This document shows, one piece after another, positions 1-6,643 of a stretch of 7,079 nucleotides of DNA (position 1 is its first letter; the number at the start of each line of letters is the position of its first letter). Origin of the DNA: Bacteroidota bacterium (GTDB taxonomy: Bacteria > Bacteroidota > Bacteroidia > Chitinophagales > Chitinophagaceae); NCBI GenBank assembly GCA_023390215.1, contig JAEWDG010000059.1:1-7079 (forward strand). Direction: 5' to 3'. The translations under genes and the position numbers were made by a program. Below the pieces are notes generated by a model. The model saw only the letters and a program-made list of their open reading frames with translations. It had not been told where the DNA came from and searched no databases.

Positions 1-713
1 CCCTGGTACCAGCCTCCATATACGGAGCCGTTTGTGCCGAGTTTAACTCCTTTTTTTAGAACAATATTGATGATGCCGCCGCTGCCTGATGCATCATATT
101 TTGATGAGGGCGTGCGAAGGATTTCTATTTTCGAGACCGCTTCCGCAGGCAAACTTTTCAGCAGGGAAGCGATGTCTGCACTGCTCAGTTTCATTTCCCT
201 GCCATTGATATATATGGTCGCAGGTGTCGTACTTGCGATGTACACATTGCCATCCTGGTCGACAACAGTGCCGGGTGTCTTCTCCAGAATTTCCAACGCA
301 TCGGAACTGCTTCCCGCGAGCACCTCCGCATCTACGATGGTTTTGTCGTCTTCCTGCCTAACCAGATTTCTTCGGGACTGAACAACTACCCCACCGAGAT
401 TTTCCGCCCGGGGAAGAAACTGCAGATTAATTGTGATCGAATCTGTATCTGTGCTGAAGGTTTTAGTAAGCACTGTAAGTCCGCTGCCCGTACCGGTAAG
501 TATATATTGTTTATGAAGTGGAAGCTCAACGTTTGCCTGTTCTGAAGATGTTCGCGCAAGCACGGTGTTGCTGTCGGGTAACGATTGGATCTTCAGCGTT
601 GGCTTACCTGAATATCCTGCAGGCAGTTCTATCTGGATATGCACCCGGGAATTTTGGCCGAATCCATAATGAGAAGCCAATATTAAAATAAACGATAAGA
701 AAAATATTCTCAA
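1..713 (-). CDS. TonB-dependent outer-membrane beta-barrel receptor, N-terminal part (runs off the left edge)
   Basis: The minus-strand frame is open for 237 codons from a probable TTG start at 713-711 to the window edge. No in-frame ATG lies near the N-terminus. A TTG start gives a good signal peptide: Arg2, then a hydrophobic FFLSFILILA core, and a likely cut after GFGQ (about residue 21). Residues about 23-105 form a beta-rich domain where relatives usually carry a carboxypeptidase-regulatory-like fold; here it is diverged. The TonB plug follows: GGVVV, a DALEILEKTPG stretch, an IYINGREM turn, a KIEILRTPSSKYDASGSGG segment, then GIINIVLKKG, where the barrel should begin. This pattern is typical of the Bacteroidota outer-membrane beta-barrel (OMP_b-brl type) receptors, usually around 800 residues long, so roughly the last two thirds is outside the window. 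It would sit in the outer membrane and take up or bind an unknown substrate. Family is confident; substrate and start codon are inferred. Confidence 0.85.
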   Translation of the reverse strand, partial: MRIFFLSFILILASHYGFGQNSRVHIQIELPAGYSGKPTLKIQSLPDSNTVLARTSSEQANVELPLHKQYILTGTGSGLTVLTKTFSTDTDSITINLQFLPRAENLGGVVVQSRRNLVRQEDDKTIVDAEVLAGSSSDALEILEKTPGTVVDQDGNVYIASTTPATIYINGREMKLSSADIASLLKSLPAEAVSKIEILRTPSSKYDASGSGGIINIVLKKGVKLGTNGSVYGGWYQ

Positions 714-714
714 T

Positions 715-741
715 AAAAAAAGGCTGCATGTGAGCAGCCTT
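715..741 (-). terminator. Intrinsic terminator after the efflux adaptor gene
   Basis: Read on the minus strand, AAGGCTGC (741-734), a 6-nt loop and GCAGCCTT (727-720) form a perfect 8-bp stem. It runs straight into seven T residues (721-715). The stem begins 32 bp past the adaptor's TAA. There is no T tract on the plus-strand side, so it should end leftward transcripts only. The next gene's start codon comes 1 bp after the T tract, so the hairpin also occupies that gene's ribosome-binding area on any read-through transcript. Confidence 0.85.
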
Positions 742-742
742 G

Positions 743-771
743 CAAATCTATCAACAGTATATATTCCTGAA
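743..771 (-). promoter_or_regulatory. Candidate Bacteroidota-type promoter for the TonB receptor
   Basis: The minus strand reads TAGATTTG at 750-743, an exact match to the phylum's -7 consensus TAnnTTTG. Eighteen bases upstream is TTC (771-769), one base off the -33 TTG core. Initiation would be expected about 5-8 bases past the -7 element, around 735-738, which lies inside the first arm of the terminator hairpin. A transcript starting there would lack half of that arm. The -7 match is seen; its use as a promoter is inference, and the -33 element is weak. Confidence 0.4.
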
Positions 772-773
772 CG

Positions 774-2171
774 TTAATTTTTTTCAAATAACTCTTTCTT
801 GTCTACGATCTTCACCTCATCATCTTCTTTCAGTGTTTTACTTACAAGGTCATAAGGTCCGGTTATCACCTCTTCACCTTCTTTGAGGCCATCCGTAATC
901 TCGATATAGTTGATATCCTGAATGCCTGTTTTTACAAGGCGTTTTTTTACGTGGTTATCCGGCTGTTTTACGAAGACCAAAACTTCAAGGTCATCCATTG
1001 TTGTGGCCGCGGCATTTACATCCGATTTATCACCCGTTCTTTTCTTACTTCCTGATATGCTGTCTTCTTTTTCCCTGGTGGTTACCGCATTAATAGGAAC
1101 ACTTAACACATTGGAATGTGTTTGCGTTTGTATATCAGCGTTAGCACTCATACCCGGTTTAAAAGGGAAATATCCTGGTCTTACAAGGTCCATATAACTT
1201 GCTGTGTCAAGGCGGATATACACTTTATACTGTGTAACATCAGTTGATGTAGTTGCAGTGAGGGAACTGGTAGCTGCACCGTTGTTGCTGCTTGATATCT
1301 GCGTAACGATACCTTTAAATTTTCTGTCCGTATACGCGTCAATGGTAACCAGCGCACTGTCGCCCAGTTTTACTTTAGGCACATCATTTTCACCAACATC
1401 AACCCTTACTTCAATTTTTGACATATCTGCGATGCGCAGCATTTCTGTACCTACGTTGAAACTGTTACCCGCCACTTTTTCTCCTTTCTTAACACTGAGC
1501 AAACTCACCACGCCATCCATCGGTGCAACGATCTCTGTTCTGCTCAGGTCTTTGTCGGCTTTTTCAAGGTTTGCTCTTGCGGATTTCACATTTGCTTCGG
1601 CTCCGGAGATGCCCGCTTTTGTGCTTTTTATCCCTTCAAGCGCCGCATTGTAATTTGCTTTTGCAGTTTTCAAACCCGATTCAGCGATATTAAATTCACT
1701 CTGACTGATAACTTTGTCCCGAAATAATTTCTGCTGCATGTCAAAATTCTTTTGCGCCTGATCGAGTGAGGCTTTAAGCGCTTCCAGTGCTGCAACAGAA
1801 TTTGCCATTTGTGCCTGTGTATTTGCAACCTGAGACTGGCTCTGCAATACACCGCTGGCAGCCTGGTTTCGCTGTATGCTGTAAATATCTGCATAGATCC
1901 GCGCCAGCAACTGTCCTTTTTTCACGGTATCACCTTCCTGAACATTGAGTTCAGTGATCTCGCCGCTGATATCAGGGCTGATCTTCACTTCTATTTCGGG
2001 ATAAACCTTCCCGCTGGCATTTACCACTTCAATGATCGTGCGCCTGGAAACTTTCTCTGCTGTGGCCCTGGTTCCCTCGTGTTTTCCAAATACACCCATT
2101 TTCGACAAGACAACCAGCAATACAAGTAATACACCGGTTGCTATTAAAATCCATTTTGTTTTCTTGTTCAT
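774..2171 (-). CDS. Efflux RND/MacA-type periplasmic adaptor subunit (HlyD family)
   Basis: A 465-residue membrane-fusion protein that would link an inner-membrane pump to an outer-membrane TolC channel. The N-terminus is a short basic stretch (NKKTK) and one membrane anchor (about residues 7-23). The first half-lipoyl motif lies at 68-92 (ISGEITELNVQEGDTVKKG). A long Ala/Gln/Lys-rich helical hairpin (about 96-211) follows, then the second half-lipoyl motif at 214-235 (APMDGVVSLLSVKKGEKV). A beta-barrel domain spans about 250-350 and a membrane-proximal domain about 355-455. Two loops look enlarged: a Ser/Thr-rich one at 296-313 and a charged Ser/Lys/Asp-rich one at 366-395. The gene starts 21 bp after the TolC stop codon, so the two are almost certainly cotranscribed. 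A strong terminator follows directly, with no pump gene, so the transported substrate and pump class (MacB-type ABC or RND) cannot be told from here. Confidence 0.92.
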   Translation of the reverse strand: MNKKTKWILIATGVLLVLLVVLSKMGVFGKHEGTRATAEKVSRRTIIEVVNASGKVYPEIEVKISPDISGEITELNVQEGDTVKKGQLLARIYADIYSIQRNQAASGVLQSQSQVANTQAQMANSVAALEALKASLDQAQKNFDMQQKLFRDKVISQSEFNIAESGLKTAKANYNAALEGIKSTKAGISGAEANVKSARANLEKADKDLSRTEIVAPMDGVVSLLSVKKGEKVAGNSFNVGTEMLRIADMSKIEVRVDVGENDVPKVKLGDSALVTIDAYTDRKFKGIVTQISSSNNGAATSSLTATTSTDVTQYKVYIRLDTASYMDLVRPGYFPFKPGMSANADIQTQTHSNVLSVPINAVTTREKEDSISGSKKRTGDKSDVNAAATTMDDLEVLVFVKQPDNHVKKRLVKTGIQDINYIEITDGLKEGEEVITGPYDLVSKTLKEDDEVKIVDKKELFEKN

Positions 2172-2192
2172 AATATTCTTTTACGGCTGCCC

Positions 2193-3632
2193 CTAAAGTT
2201 TTAAACCGAGGCCTTTATAAAATTCCAAAACTTTCATTTTAAAAACATAATCAAAATGATTGATGCTGTAATCAAGTTTTGCCCTGAGCAGGTTATTCTG
2301 CGATGTGATCATATCATAGGTGCCGAGCAAACCTACATTATAACGTTTACCTGCAAACGAAAAAGTTTGTTCAGCGGCATCTACTGCTTTTTTTGAGGCA
2401 TTGAATTTTTCCATGGCAGTTACAGCGGAAGTGTATGCCTGGTAAATATCCTGCTTCAGTTTTTGGTTGTCCATGTCCTTCTGCAGGTTCAGTGTGTTTA
2501 TATTCAGTTTAGCCCTCTCGTAGTTCGAATGGAGATTATAGCCGCTGAAGATAGGAACCGTAAGGCTGATACCGACACCCTGGCTGAAGTTGTTGGAGAG
2601 CTGCGTGAAATACGGATCATTGTGCACATACCCATTTTTGACGTAAGTAATGGTAGGGGACTGAACGGCATAGCTCGTACCATTCACATTCACAAACGAA
2701 CCGTTTGGCGCCAGTGCTCCTATTTCAGGTACATAGTTCGGTGTTCTTGCAGAAATAAAATTGCTGCCCAGGCTCCCATAAATGCCTAAACTGGGAAGCA
2801 TACTTCCTTTCGCCGCGTCTTTGGATTTTACAGCCGCTTTAATGCGGAGTTCATTGTATTTCTGTTGGGGCTGATTGGCAACGGCAAGTGCATATACATA
2901 TTCAGGCTGCAGGTCTGCAATAGGCTCAAGCGGAATCAGATCAACAGGAGGCGTTTCAATTTCAAATGCAGCGCCCGCGTCAATATTCATATAAGATTTG
3001 AGCGTGAGCAACGCAAGCGTAGTATTGCCTTTGGCAGACACATAATTCCCACTGTCAACAGCGAGCTGGGCCTCAAGTTGAGTTGCGTTCAACGGGGGAA
3101 GTGTTCCAGCATCCACCATCTTCCGGGTGTTATCCAGTTGGGCCATCGTCTGCTTTACCTGCACTTCCATTATTTTTTCCTGCTCCATCGCAAGCAGAAC
3201 CTGTAGATATCCATTCGCAGCAGTAAGCGCTATGTCATTTTTTACCTTATTTACATAAGCATTTGAGGCCTCATACTCCCATTCGCTTGCGGCGATCCGG
3301 TTTCTTTTACTGAAGAAATTGAAAACATCTGCACTGCTTTGAAGCTGTATACCTGAAGAAAGATAGGTTTGAGTTACACGCTGAAATGTGATCGGATCCT
3401 GGTTGTTACCACTGTTATAACCAAGATTGGCCTGAAGGTTCGCATTCGGAATTTGCGATAACCTGTCCTGCCTGAGGTTAACTGCCGCAACCTTTGCCTG
3501 CACCTCACTCATCTTTACGGAGATGTTATTGGCCATGGCATAATCAACGATGGTACGCAGATTCCATTTTTGCTGGGCACCTGATGTAAAACCGACTAGT
3601 ATGCACAGGGCTGCACCTAAAATTTTTCGCAT
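2193..3632 (-). CDS. TolC-family outer-membrane efflux channel protein
   Basis: A two-repeat outer-membrane efflux protein (OEP family) of 479 residues, near the usual family length. From the ATG at 3632 the signal peptide is clean: MRK, a hydrophobic core ILGAALCILVGF, and a cut near SGAQ|Q. An in-frame ATG at 3647 would add MIFLH; it follows AGGA at poor spacing, so the start is not settled. Each repeat ends in the typical Gly..(Asn/Asp)..Gln..L signature: VDAGTLPPLNATQLEAQL at about 173-190 and NVGLLGTYDMITSQNNLLRAK, split by position, at about 432-452. SLTVPIFSGY (356-365) is the usual strand opening the second repeat's helices. The middle (about 290-350) is Asn/Ser/Tyr-rich and probably holds the barrel strands and loops. 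It would form a trimeric channel docking with the adaptor encoded 21 bp downstream. It lies 53 bp after the PLP-enzyme gene (38 bp from the upstream ATG) with no terminator between, so all three may share a transcript. Confidence 0.93.
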   Translation of the reverse strand: MRKILGAALCILVGFTSGAQQKWNLRTIVDYAMANNISVKMSEVQAKVAAVNLRQDRLSQIPNANLQANLGYNSGNNQDPITFQRVTQTYLSSGIQLQSSADVFNFFSKRNRIAASEWEYEASNAYVNKVKNDIALTAANGYLQVLLAMEQEKIMEVQVKQTMAQLDNTRKMVDAGTLPPLNATQLEAQLAVDSGNYVSAKGNTTLALLTLKSYMNIDAGAAFEIETPPVDLIPLEPIADLQPEYVYALAVANQPQQKYNELRIKAAVKSKDAAKGSMLPSLGIYGSLGSNFISARTPNYVPEIGALAPNGSFVNVNGTSYAVQSPTITYVKNGYVHNDPYFTQLSNNFSQGVGISLTVPIFSGYNLHSNYERAKLNINTLNLQKDMDNQKLKQDIYQAYTSAVTAMEKFNASKKAVDAAEQTFSFAGKRYNVGLLGTYDMITSQNNLLRAKLDYSINHFDYVFKMKVLEFYKGLGLKL

Positions 3633-3685
3633 ATGCAAAAATATCATTTCCTGTTCTTTGCAATATCTGAATTATTTAAGTGGCC

Positions 3686-4849
3686 CTACCCAAAGCTATC
3701 CAGCGATTGCCTGATATCTTTAATTATATACTCCGGCTCCTCCAGTCCCGCATAAAGCCTGATATGATGGTGCCCGGGGATCAGCGGATTAAAATCACCT
3801 GCGGGCATGGTAGCTGCTCTTGGGATCACCAGGCTTTCATAACCTCCCCAGCTTACCGCCATGAGTATATGTTTGAGGTTGTTGCAAAATTGTTCTATTC
3901 TTTCCAGCGAGGAGTCTGCGAGGGTAAACGTAAGCATACTGCCTGCTCCCTTCATTTGCTTTCCTGCCAGTTCTTTCTGGGTAAAATCTTTATGGAAAGG
4001 ATGGATGACTTTTCCAATGCGGGGATCTGCGTCAAGATAATCCATAATACACCTTACGATCCTTTCTCCATGTTGAAGCCGCAGTGGCAGCGTGCGAAGT
4101 CCCCTGAGGAGAAACCATGCATTCATCGGCTGGATACCACTTCCCACCGACATAAATTCAGTGCTGAATATTTTTTTGATCATTTCAGACGAAGCGGAGA
4201 TCACGCCTGCTACCGTATCACTGTGGCCACTGATATATTTGGTTGCAGATTGTATCGAAATATCAATACCCAACGGAATTGGCTTTTGAAATAACGGTGT
4301 TGAGTAGCTGTTATCGCAAATGGTTATGATGTTTTTGGGTTTAGCGAGTTGAGCAACGGCTTCCAGATCCTGAAGTTCAAAATTCCAGCTATTGGGTGTT
4401 TCAAGATATATAAGCCTTGTTTCCGGCCTGATGGCAGAAGCAAAGTTTTCAATACGTGACCCATTAACAAAAGAACAGGTTATGCCAAACCGGGGAAGAA
4501 TAATGGTAAATAATTTAAATGCCCACGAATAGGGATCAGCTACGCTGATAATGTGGTCGCCCTGGTTCACGTTTGCAAATACCGAAAGGAAAATAGCAGC
4601 GGCACCACTGTTAACGACAAGACAATCCTCCGCCTCATCCAAGGCAGCTAATTTTTTCCGGATTATTTCTGTGGTTGGATTTTTTCCACGGCTATAAACC
4701 ATGTGGTCGTATTCCCTGCTAAGTGCCTGCCGGAAAATATCGACCGTTCTGAAAGCGAAATTGCTGGTTTGAATGATGGGGGGAGCAATGGCATGGAAGT
4801 ATGAGTCACGATCTTCGCCCAGTTCATTGATGATCTCCGAGATGTCCAT
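3686..4849 (-). CDS. Cys/Met-metabolism PLP-dependent enzyme (cystathionine beta-lyase / gamma-synthase family)
   Basis: A 387-residue fold-type I PLP enzyme of full family length. Visible residues: YSRGKNPT at 52-59 (phosphate contact from the partner subunit), NSGAAAI at 80-86 (family usually SSGMAA), Tyr107 in a DPYSWAFKLF segment (ring stacking), Asp179 in CDNSYSTP (pyridine nitrogen), Lys204 in SATKYISGHSD (Schiff-base lysine), SWGGYESL at 333-340, and Arg364 in HIRLYAGLE (substrate carboxylate). All catalytic positions appear intact. SWGGYESL resembles beta-lyase (MetC-like) enzymes, which cleave cystathionine to homocysteine, pyruvate and ammonia. Gamma-synthase, gamma-lyase or methionine gamma-lyase activity cannot be excluded, so no symbol is given. 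It is cytoplasmic. The gene is the first of the leftward group and opens onto a 342-bp divergent intergenic region. Its link to the efflux genes behind it may be only positional. Confidence 0.88.
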   Translation of the reverse strand: MDISEIINELGEDRDSYFHAIAPPIIQTSNFAFRTVDIFRQALSREYDHMVYSRGKNPTTEIIRKKLAALDEAEDCLVVNSGAAAIFLSVFANVNQGDHIISVADPYSWAFKLFTIILPRFGITCSFVNGSRIENFASAIRPETRLIYLETPNSWNFELQDLEAVAQLAKPKNIITICDNSYSTPLFQKPIPLGIDISIQSATKYISGHSDTVAGVISASSEMIKKIFSTEFMSVGSGIQPMNAWFLLRGLRTLPLRLQHGERIVRCIMDYLDADPRIGKVIHPFHKDFTQKELAGKQMKGAGSMLTFTLADSSLERIEQFCNNLKHILMAVSWGGYESLVIPRAATMPAGDFNPLIPGHHHIRLYAGLEEPEYIIKDIRQSLDSFG

Positions 4850-4967
4850 GTAGCTTTTGGTTGATTTGTACGATTATAAAATTTAATACGACGTTTTATG
4901 TTGGGTATTGCCTGCTGTTCATATAGGCGCCTGGTAGTAAAATTCAGTTGCTGAAAAAATCGTTCCG

Positions 4968-4981
4968 AAACAAGGTTGTTT
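4968..4981. repeat. Short palindrome, operator-like
   Basis: AAACAA, two spacer bases, then TTGTTT: a perfect 6-bp inverted repeat inside the divergent region. The second copy of the 9-bp direct repeat TTTGTACGA overlaps its right edge. The symmetry would suit a dimeric DNA-binding regulator, but a match this short is quite possible by chance in AT-rich DNA. Confidence 0.25.
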
Positions 4982-5060
4982 GTACGACAATTTTGAATCT
5001 AAATTATTTCAGATTTTATAGATGGGATTAGAGAAGATTTTTTTATAATCAATAAAATAG

Positions 5061-5089
5061 TTCTCAAAACTTTGATTTCCCTAAATTCG
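5061..5089 (+). promoter_or_regulatory. Weak candidate promoter for the acyltransferase operon
   Basis: TAAATTCG at 5082-5089 differs by one base from the Bacteroidota -7 motif TAnnTTTG. TTC at 5061-5063, 18 bases upstream, is one base off the -33 TTG core. This is the same spacing and the same -33 variant as the candidate ahead of the TonB receptor. Transcription would start near 5095, at the first base of the inverted-repeat leader. Two mismatches make this tentative. Confidence 0.25.
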
Positions 5090-5094
5090 GGCAC

Positions 5095-5169
5095 TTTTGA
5101 AGTGATAGGACAGGATTGCCGAAGGCGGTTTAAAAGCTTTTCCGGCGATCATCACAACGCACTTCAAAA
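5095..5169 (+). repeat. Nested inverted repeats: probable folded 5' leader of the acyltransferase mRNA
   Basis: TTTTGAAGTG (5095-5104) and CACTTCAAAA (5160-5169) are perfect 10-bp inverted arms. Inside them, GATTGCCG (5114-5121) pairs with CGGCGATC (5143-5150) over 8 bp with one G-U. The 21-nt apical loop contains the self-complementary AAAAGCTTTT (5132-5141). An alternative, mutually exclusive hairpin ATTGCC-GAA-GGCGGT (5115-5129) uses the same left arm. The structure ends 22 nt before the ATG. There is no T tract after it, so it is not an ordinary terminator. The pairing is seen; a regulatory function is inference. I do not recognise it as a known riboswitch class. Confidence 0.4.
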
Positions 5170-5191
5170 CATTTGATAAAACCAGGCCTGA

Positions 5192-6640
5192 ATGCTTTTT
5201 AATTCGATCAGTTTTGCGATTTTTTTACCGGTAGTTTTTTTTCTGTATTGGTTCGTTACCCAAAAGCATCTCAAACTTCAGAACGGCCTGCTCCTGGTTT
5301 CGAGCTATTTTTTCTATGCATGCTGGGACTGGCGTTTTCTCTTTCTGCTGATGTTTTCCACCCTGCTTGATTATTATACCGGGATCAAAATGTGTGAATC
5401 AGAAAATAAAAGACAAAGAAAATTCTGGTTCTGGCTAAGTGTTTCCGTGAACCTGGGTTTTTTGGGTGTATTTAAATATTACAATTTTTTCGCAGAATCA
5501 TTTAAAGAGGCCATTGCGCCACTCGGAATCCATATCGATCCCTGGACCTTAAATGTTATTCTGCCCGTAGGAATTTCATTTTATACATTTCATGGACTTT
5601 CTTATGTGATCGACATCTATAAAGAGCGCATCAAAGCCGAAAGAAATTTTGTTGACTACGCCGTATTCGTAAGTTTTTTTCCATTGCTGGTTGCCGGTCC
5701 GATCGAAAGAGCAACGCATTTATTGCCACAGATAAAGAAGCAAAGACATTTTAACTACGCAGAAGCAGTAGATGGGCTAAGGCAGATTCTTTGGGGGCTT
5801 TTTAAAAAGATTGTGATCGCGGACAGCTGCGCTGAATTTGCCAACCAGATATTCAACAGCCCGGAACAATTTAATGGAAGTACCCTTGTATTGGGCGCTT
5901 TATTTTTTACGTTCCAGATCTATGGTGATTTTTCAGGTTATTCCGATATCGCTATAGGGACGGCACGTTTGTTTGGTATCGACCTCCTGAGGAATTTCGC
6001 ATTCCCTTATTTCTCAAGGGATATCGCGGAGTTCTGGAGGCGCTGGCATATATCTCTTTCTTCATGGTTCAGAGATTATCTCTATATCCCGCTGGGCGGA
6101 AGTAAAGGCGGGACCTGGATGAAGGTCAGAAATACCTTCGTGATCTTTATCGTTAGTGGATTCTGGCATGGAGCAAACTGGACCTTTATTATTTGGGGAG
6201 CGCTGAACGCCATCTATTTTATGCCGCTGCTACTCGCAAAAAAGAACAGATCGAATTTGGAGATCGTAGCAAAAGGAAAAGTTTTTCCTACTGCCCGCGA
6301 GTTGGCCGGTATGATCCTGACATTTGCCTTAACGGTATTTGCCTGGATTTTTTTCAGGGCTGAAAACCTACATACAGCCCTTTATATTATCAGGAAGATT
6401 TTTTCTCGTTCCCTGCTGCAAATCCCCGTTTTCACCGGCCTGAAACAGGGTTTGATTGCGCTGGCCCTGGTTTTTATTTTTATGTTGATTGAATGGTTTG
6501 GAAGGGAAGAGCAATATGCCATACAAAGGATAGGGTTAAAATGGAAGAAGCCATTGAGGTACGCGATGTATTATCTGATCATTATCGCTATTTTCCTGTT
6601 TAGTCAGAAAGAACAACAATTTATTTATTTCCAGTTTTAA
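5192..6640 (+). CDS. MBOAT-family O-acyltransferase, AlgI-like
   Basis: A 482-residue polytopic inner-membrane protein of the AlgI branch of the MBOAT family and of normal length. It opens with MLFNSISFAIFLPVVFFLYW, the standard start of this branch. Hydrophobic segments are spread over the whole length. Family landmarks: Gly-Pro-Ile-Glu-Arg in VAGPIERA (168-174), YGDFSGYSDIAIG (244-256), the FWRRWHISLSSWFRDYLYIP block split over 281-300 with His286, and VSGFWHGANW (321-330) with His326, the presumed catalytic histidine. AlgI-type proteins pass an acyl group, usually acetyl, across the membrane for O-acylation of exported polysaccharides; the glycan modified here is unknown. The ATG has a weak AGG six bases upstream. 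The next gene begins 3 bp after the stop, and pairing with an SGNH-like protein is the usual arrangement. The final TM pair and SQKEQQFIYFQF tail suggest the C-terminus is complete. Confidence 0.94.
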   Translation: MLFNSISFAIFLPVVFFLYWFVTQKHLKLQNGLLLVSSYFFYACWDWRFLFLLMFSTLLDYYTGIKMCESENKRQRKFWFWLSVSVNLGFLGVFKYYNFFAESFKEAIAPLGIHIDPWTLNVILPVGISFYTFHGLSYVIDIYKERIKAERNFVDYAVFVSFFPLLVAGPIERATHLLPQIKKQRHFNYAEAVDGLRQILWGLFKKIVIADSCAEFANQIFNSPEQFNGSTLVLGALFFTFQIYGDFSGYSDIAIGTARLFGIDLLRNFAFPYFSRDIAEFWRRWHISLSSWFRDYLYIPLGGSKGGTWMKVRNTFVIFIVSGFWHGANWTFIIWGALNAIYFMPLLLAKKNRSNLEIVAKGKVFPTARELAGMILTFALTVFAWIFFRAENLHTALYIIRKIFSRSLLQIPVFTGLKQGLIALALVFIFMLIEWFGREEQYAIQRIGLKWKKPLRYAMYYLIIIAIFLFSQKEQQFIYFQF

Positions 6641-6643
6641 GAA

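Larger units (their letters stand above)
4850..5191. other. Divergent intergenic region, no gene
   Basis: This 342-bp AT-rich stretch separates the leftward PLP-enzyme gene from the rightward acyltransferase gene, so it must carry promoters for both. No coding frame was seen. Contents: a 6-2-6 palindrome AAACAA-GG-TTGTTT at 4968-4981; a 9-bp direct repeat TTTGTACGA at 4865-4873 and 4979-4987; a T7 run near 5038-5044 with an adjacent TATAAT (5044-5049) lacking a good -35; and the inverted-repeat cluster 5095-5169 listed separately. For the leftward gene the best -7 candidate is TAAATTTT on the minus strand (4885-4878), a one-base miss with no -33 partner. Confidence 0.8.

Noticed and set aside
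34..381. 115-codon plus-strand open frame opposite the receptor
   Set aside because: The minus frame encodes a clear TonB plug over the same bases, so this is a shadow.
605..729. Short minus-strand frame beginning at the ATG inside the terminator loop
   Set aside because: It is out of frame with the receptor, ends after about 40 codons and shows no signal-peptide or domain character.
1204..1653. 149-codon plus-strand open frame opposite the adaptor gene
   Set aside because: Its Ser/Thr/Leu-rich translation is what results from reading the adaptor's helical hairpin and barrel in reverse; no start signal or family was recognised.
3587..3600. Possible lipoprotein signal around the cysteine in the TolC-family signal peptide (AALC)
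   Set aside because: The residue before the cysteine is Leu, which does not fit a lipobox, and the cysteine is mid-way in the hydrophobic core with a normal GAQ cleavage site after it.
3637..3644. Exact TAnnTTTG match (TATTTTTG, minus strand) at the TolC gene start
   Set aside because: A promoter here would place the transcription start at or beyond the preferred start codon, leaving no leader. The match is likely chance in a T-rich stretch.
3680..4294. 204-codon plus-strand open frame
   Set aside because: It lies wholly opposite the PLP-enzyme gene, whose catalytic motifs are intact. The translation has no recognisable domain and an unusual Cys/His/Arg-rich composition typical of an antisense shadow.
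5044..5049. TATAAT hexamer as a sigma-70-like -10 for the acyltransferase gene
   Set aside because: No TTGACA-like -35 lies 16-18 bases upstream, and this phylum's primary sigma factor uses a different consensus.
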